Positions 13,670 through 15,589 of a stretch of DNA of 15,589 bases are shown in pieces. Every line of letters starts with the position of its first letter. Positions within the stretch are counted from its first letter, which is position 1. The notes under the pieces were generated by a model, which worked only from the letters and a program-made list of their open reading frames with translations, did not search any database and was not told the DNA's origin. Origin of the DNA: Candidatus Helarchaeota archaeon (GTDB lineage: Archaea > Asgardarchaeota > Lokiarchaeia > Helarchaeales > HEL-GB-A); assembly GCA_013375405.1 (NCBI GenBank), contig JABXJU010000093.1, forward strand, positions 1 through 15,589. The letters run 5' to 3'. The position numbers and the translations under genes were made by a program.

Positions 13670-15220
13670 ATGACTGAAACAAAAGCTGAAGCCAAAGAGA
13701 AAAAAGAAGAAGTAGGTGGAATGAAAAAATTACAAGAATTAAAAGATGAACTGTACCGGTGCATCCATTGTCGAGCGTGTCGTTTTTCATACAGTGGGGA
13801 ACCCGATAGAGAAGGTTTAGGTGAACATAAGGGCGTATTATACGAAGGAATGCTCGATGGCTGTCCTGCGGGCCACTTCTATGGTTGGGAAGGTTTCTGG
13901 AACGCTGGCCGTATGTGGATGGCAAGAGCCGTCCTCGAAGGCGATCTAGACCTTAAAGATCCCAAAATTCGCAATCAGATGTATGATATTCTCTTCCGAT
14001 GTCCCACCTGTGGTAACTGCAGTATGCAATGCGAGAATAATCTCCCTACCGTTGATATCAACGAAGCCCTCCGCGCCTGTTTATACGAATCTGGGGCAGA
14101 GATGAATCCCAAGCATGACGGCATCAGAAAGCTAATTGATGCTAAGAACAATCCCTACAATGAGGATCACACTCACCGTACCGACTGGGTCCCTGATAAA
14201 TCCGTGATTAACGATCCCGACGCTACAATTGCCTACTATGTCGGCTGTACCGCTGGCTACCGGATGCAAGGCATGGCAAAAGCAACCGTAGAACTGCTTA
14301 ATAAGTTAGTGAAGAAAGGCGTTATTCCCAAATATACCATCCTGACCGATGAAGTGTGCTGTGGGAGCGTCATCTATCGGACAGGGCAATGGGATATCGC
14401 TAAAAAAGTAACAAATATTAATATTAAAAACTTCAATCGATTTGACACCGTCCTGTTCAGCTGCGCTGGCTGCCATCGTACCTTCAAAATCGACTATCCT
14501 AAATATGGCGACGACGAAGTCAAATATAAAGCCATGCACGTCGTCGAATTCCTCGCCGATTACCTCACAGTCCACTGTCCTGCCTGCGGGAAATATAACC
14601 CGTTGGGATCAGAATACTGTGAAAATCCCTTCTGCCCAAAGCATGCTAAACCCAATCCTGAGCGAAATTTACCCGGCGGCGAACCGTTCCCCCCTGAACT
14701 CCACGAGAATAAGATTAAAATCACGAAGCAATGGACGAAGGGCCCCGTTACTTGGCACGACCCTTGCCACACATTCAGACATTTCGCCCATTATTTAAAA
14801 GACGAAGCAATCGATGAAACTACCGGGGAAGGACACAATAACATGTGGAAGATCTACGTGCCAAGTCAATTCGAACGCCAACGCTGGATTGAGATGCCCC
14901 GTGCTATCATGCGAGCAATTCCAGGTTTGGAATTGAAGGAGATGTACCGAATTGGTGAAAACTCCCTCTGCTGTGGAGCGGGTGGGGGTGTCAAAGCAGG
15001 ATATCCTGACTTTGCTTGGAATGCCGCAAATGAACGCCTAGAGGAAGCAGATGCCACCGGGGCAGAAATCCTGATGACCATGTGCCCATTTTGTGAGCTA
15101 AATATGGGCCAAGCCTCTAGAGAGGGCCCAGACGGCTCTTCGGAAGGCAAATCGGCTGGCGGCAAGTTTGAAGGCAAAATCTTAGATCTCTTAGAAGTCT
15201 TAAATGAGATAATTGACTAA
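13670..15220 (+). CDS. HdrD/GlcF-like CCG-domain Fe-S protein with inserted four-cysteine knuckle
   Basis: 516 residues, cytosolic. The N-terminal ferredoxin-like part has CIHCRAC (C31, C34, C37) with its fourth Cys displaced to a CPAG at C65, then a normal CPTCGNCSMQC (C111, C114, C117, C121), enough for two [4Fe-4S] clusters. Two CCG domains follow: C193, CC230-231 and CAGC (C265/C268), then PC366, CC434-435 and CPFC (C472/C475), as in HdrB/HdrD, which hold noncubane or [4Fe-4S] clusters in disulfide or electron transfer. Between them sits an unusual knuckle CPACGKYNPLGSEYCENPFC (303-322). Charged, low-complexity tails flank both ends. GGAGGT (13657-13662) overlaps the upstream stop, so it is translationally coupled to the FAD oxidase. 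Probable role: electron acceptor of that flavoprotein, as GlcF is for GlcD. The final acceptor is unknown. Confidence 0.88.
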   Translation: MTETKAEAKEKKEEVGGMKKLQELKDELYRCIHCRACRFSYSGEPDREGLGEHKGVLYEGMLDGCPAGHFYGWEGFWNAGRMWMARAVLEGDLDLKDPKIRNQMYDILFRCPTCGNCSMQCENNLPTVDINEALRACLYESGAEMNPKHDGIRKLIDAKNNPYNEDHTHRTDWVPDKSVINDPDATIAYYVGCTAGYRMQGMAKATVELLNKLVKKGVIPKYTILTDEVCCGSVIYRTGQWDIAKKVTNINIKNFNRFDTVLFSCAGCHRTFKIDYPKYGDDEVKYKAMHVVEFLADYLTVHCPACGKYNPLGSEYCENPFCPKHAKPNPERNLPGGEPFPPELHENKIKITKQWTKGPVTWHDPCHTFRHFAHYLKDEAIDETTGEGHNNMWKIYVPSQFERQRWIEMPRAIMRAIPGLELKEMYRIGENSLCCGAGGGVKAGYPDFAWNAANERLEEADATGAEILMTMCPFCELNMGQASREGPDGSSEGKSAGGKFEGKILDLLEVLNEIID

Positions 15221-15258
15221 ATTTCCCCTCTTTTTTCCAATCTTCTTTTTTTAAAAAA
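15221..15258 (+). terminator. U-tract terminator of the FAD oxidase / Fe-S operon
   Basis: Two T-runs, six Ts at 15231-15236 and seven at 15246-15252, begin 10 nt after the stop, as expected of archaeal U-tract termination. The second run can pair with the following A-run (15253-15258). Confidence 0.5.
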
Positions 15259-15274
15259 GGGAGTTTCAACTCCC
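15259..15274. promoter_or_regulatory. Palindrome upstream of the last gene's TATA box
   Basis: GGGAGT-TTCA-ACTCCC is a perfect 6-bp inverted repeat (7 bp with a 2-nt loop). No T-run follows it, so it is a poor terminator. It ends 13 nt before TTTAAAT, the position of an operator or activator site. GAGTTT is repeated directly at 15261 and 15275. Confidence 0.4.
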
Positions 15275-15287
15275 GAGTTTGAAAAAC

Positions 15288-15294
15288 TTTAAAT
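15288..15294 (+). promoter_or_regulatory. TATA box of the last gene
   Basis: TTTAAAT preceded by the A/G-rich GAAAAAC. Transcription would begin near 15313-15318, at the start of the leader stem described at 15316. Confidence 0.45.
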
Positions 15295-15315
15295 CTAAAA
15301 AAAATTAGCTAGTAT

Positions 15316-15362
15316 CACTCAGGTTCTTCTTGGAGTGATTTCACGAAGACATGAGTGGAGGT
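15316..15362 (+). promoter_or_regulatory. Structured 5' leader ending in the Shine-Dalgarno of the last gene
   Basis: Nested arms: CACTCA (15316-15321) with TGAGTG (15352-15357), TCTTC inside it with GAAGA, and an apical GTG-ATTT-CAC. The closing base of the outer stem is the first G of GGAGGT (15357-15362), the ribosome binding site 8 nt before the ATG. The fold could tune translation or mRNA stability. It has no riboswitch core that I recognise. Confidence 0.4.
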
Positions 15363-15370
15363 AATAAAAA

Positions 15371-15589
15371 ATGGTATATATTATGACAACAGCAATCTAT
15401 CCGCTTAGCGTGGCGGACGATGTAGGCAAAAAATTTTTAGAGGTTGCAAAGAAGTTCCCCCCGGATCGCTCACTTGCGAAAACAATTGTACAAGCAGCCG
15501 TGAAGGCAACCACTGAGGGAATAACCGTCATTGCGCTCAATGAGGTTAAACCAGGCAAGGTCGTGGAAGCACTAGAACGGACAGAGATC
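15371..15589 (+). CDS. Unrecognised small protein (partial, C-terminus beyond the right edge)
   Basis: The first 73 residues, beginning MVYIMTTAIYPLS, are open to the window's end. The pattern is a beta strand (IMTTAIYPL), a helix (ADDVGKKFLEVAKKF), a second helix (LAKTIVQAAVKATT), a strand (ITVIALNEV) and the start of another helix (GKVVEALERT). This suggests a compact alpha-beta, possibly dimeric ferredoxin-like, fold. No cysteine and no membrane segment in the visible part. Strong GGAGGT 8 nt upstream, its own TATA box, and composition like the preceding operon suggest good expression. Function is unknown. Confidence 0.75.
   Translation, partial: MVYIMTTAIYPLSVADDVGKKFLEVAKKFPPDRSLAKTIVQAAVKATTEGITVIALNEVKPGKVVEALERTEI

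Noticed and set aside
14442..14798. Plus-strand open frame of 118 codons inside the Fe-S protein gene
   Set aside because: Shadow frame of a well-supported gene with all Fe-S motifs; its translation is Ser/Thr-rich with no recognisable pattern and it lacks a ribosome binding site.
15316..15370. A known riboswitch class in the leader of the last gene
   Set aside because: Only a single nested hairpin of about 42 nt is visible, with no conserved riboswitch core that I can recognise.

Overview
The window reads as chromosomal DNA from an anaerobic archaeon, most likely Asgard/Lokiarchaea-like. Supporting signs are archaeal Shine-Dalgarno sequences (GGTGA, GGAGGT), AT-rich TATA-like elements, U-tract gene ends, a heterodisulfide-reductase-like Fe-S protein, a V4R-domain protein, and several copies of what looks like a longin/roadblock-type domain of the kind common in Asgard genomes. 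The phylum call is inference; no marker gene is present.

Region 1 (1-2540, minus strand) is a sulfur-handling operon transcribed TusA, DsrE-like, IscS/NifS, IscU/NifU. The IscS homologue keeps its mobile cysteine (C327) but has Asn-Asp where the His-Lys of the PLP site belongs, so it probably is not a PLP-dependent desulfurase. The same substitution has been described for Archaeoglobus fulgidus IscS. The IscU scaffold carries a C-terminal extension resembling a thioredoxin-reductase Rossmann segment and runs off the left edge.

Region 2 (2541-5880, minus strand) holds a PfkB sugar kinase, probably 2-keto-3-deoxygluconate kinase, behind a multidomain V4R regulator with an N-terminal longin-like domain. 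Upstream is a RimK-type ATP-grasp ligase whose N-terminal strand is encoded but lacks a normal start codon.

Region 3 (5881-11594, plus strand) begins with a divergent two-gene unit: a protein faintly resembling N-formylglutamate amidohydrolases, and a GNAT acetyltransferase. It continues with an MFS transporter and two paralogous 7-TM proteins that carry a conserved C-terminal domain similar to the N-terminus of the V4R protein. Between the paralogues lies the 3' remnant of a second MFS gene. The segment is therefore a decayed tandem duplication of an MFS + 7TM-sensor pair.

Region 4 (11595-15589) has a small zinc-ribbon protein on the minus strand. Divergent from it is a strongly signalled operon of a VAO/PCMH-type FAD oxidase and an HdrD/GlcF-like CCG Fe-S protein with an extra four-Cys knuckle. 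This pair is probably a cytosolic dehydrogenase delivering electrons to an Fe-S partner. The last gene, cut by the right edge, is an unrecognised small protein preceded by a structured 5' leader. This region is visibly less AT-rich than regions 1-3. No rRNA, tRNA, CRISPR array or insertion sequence was seen.
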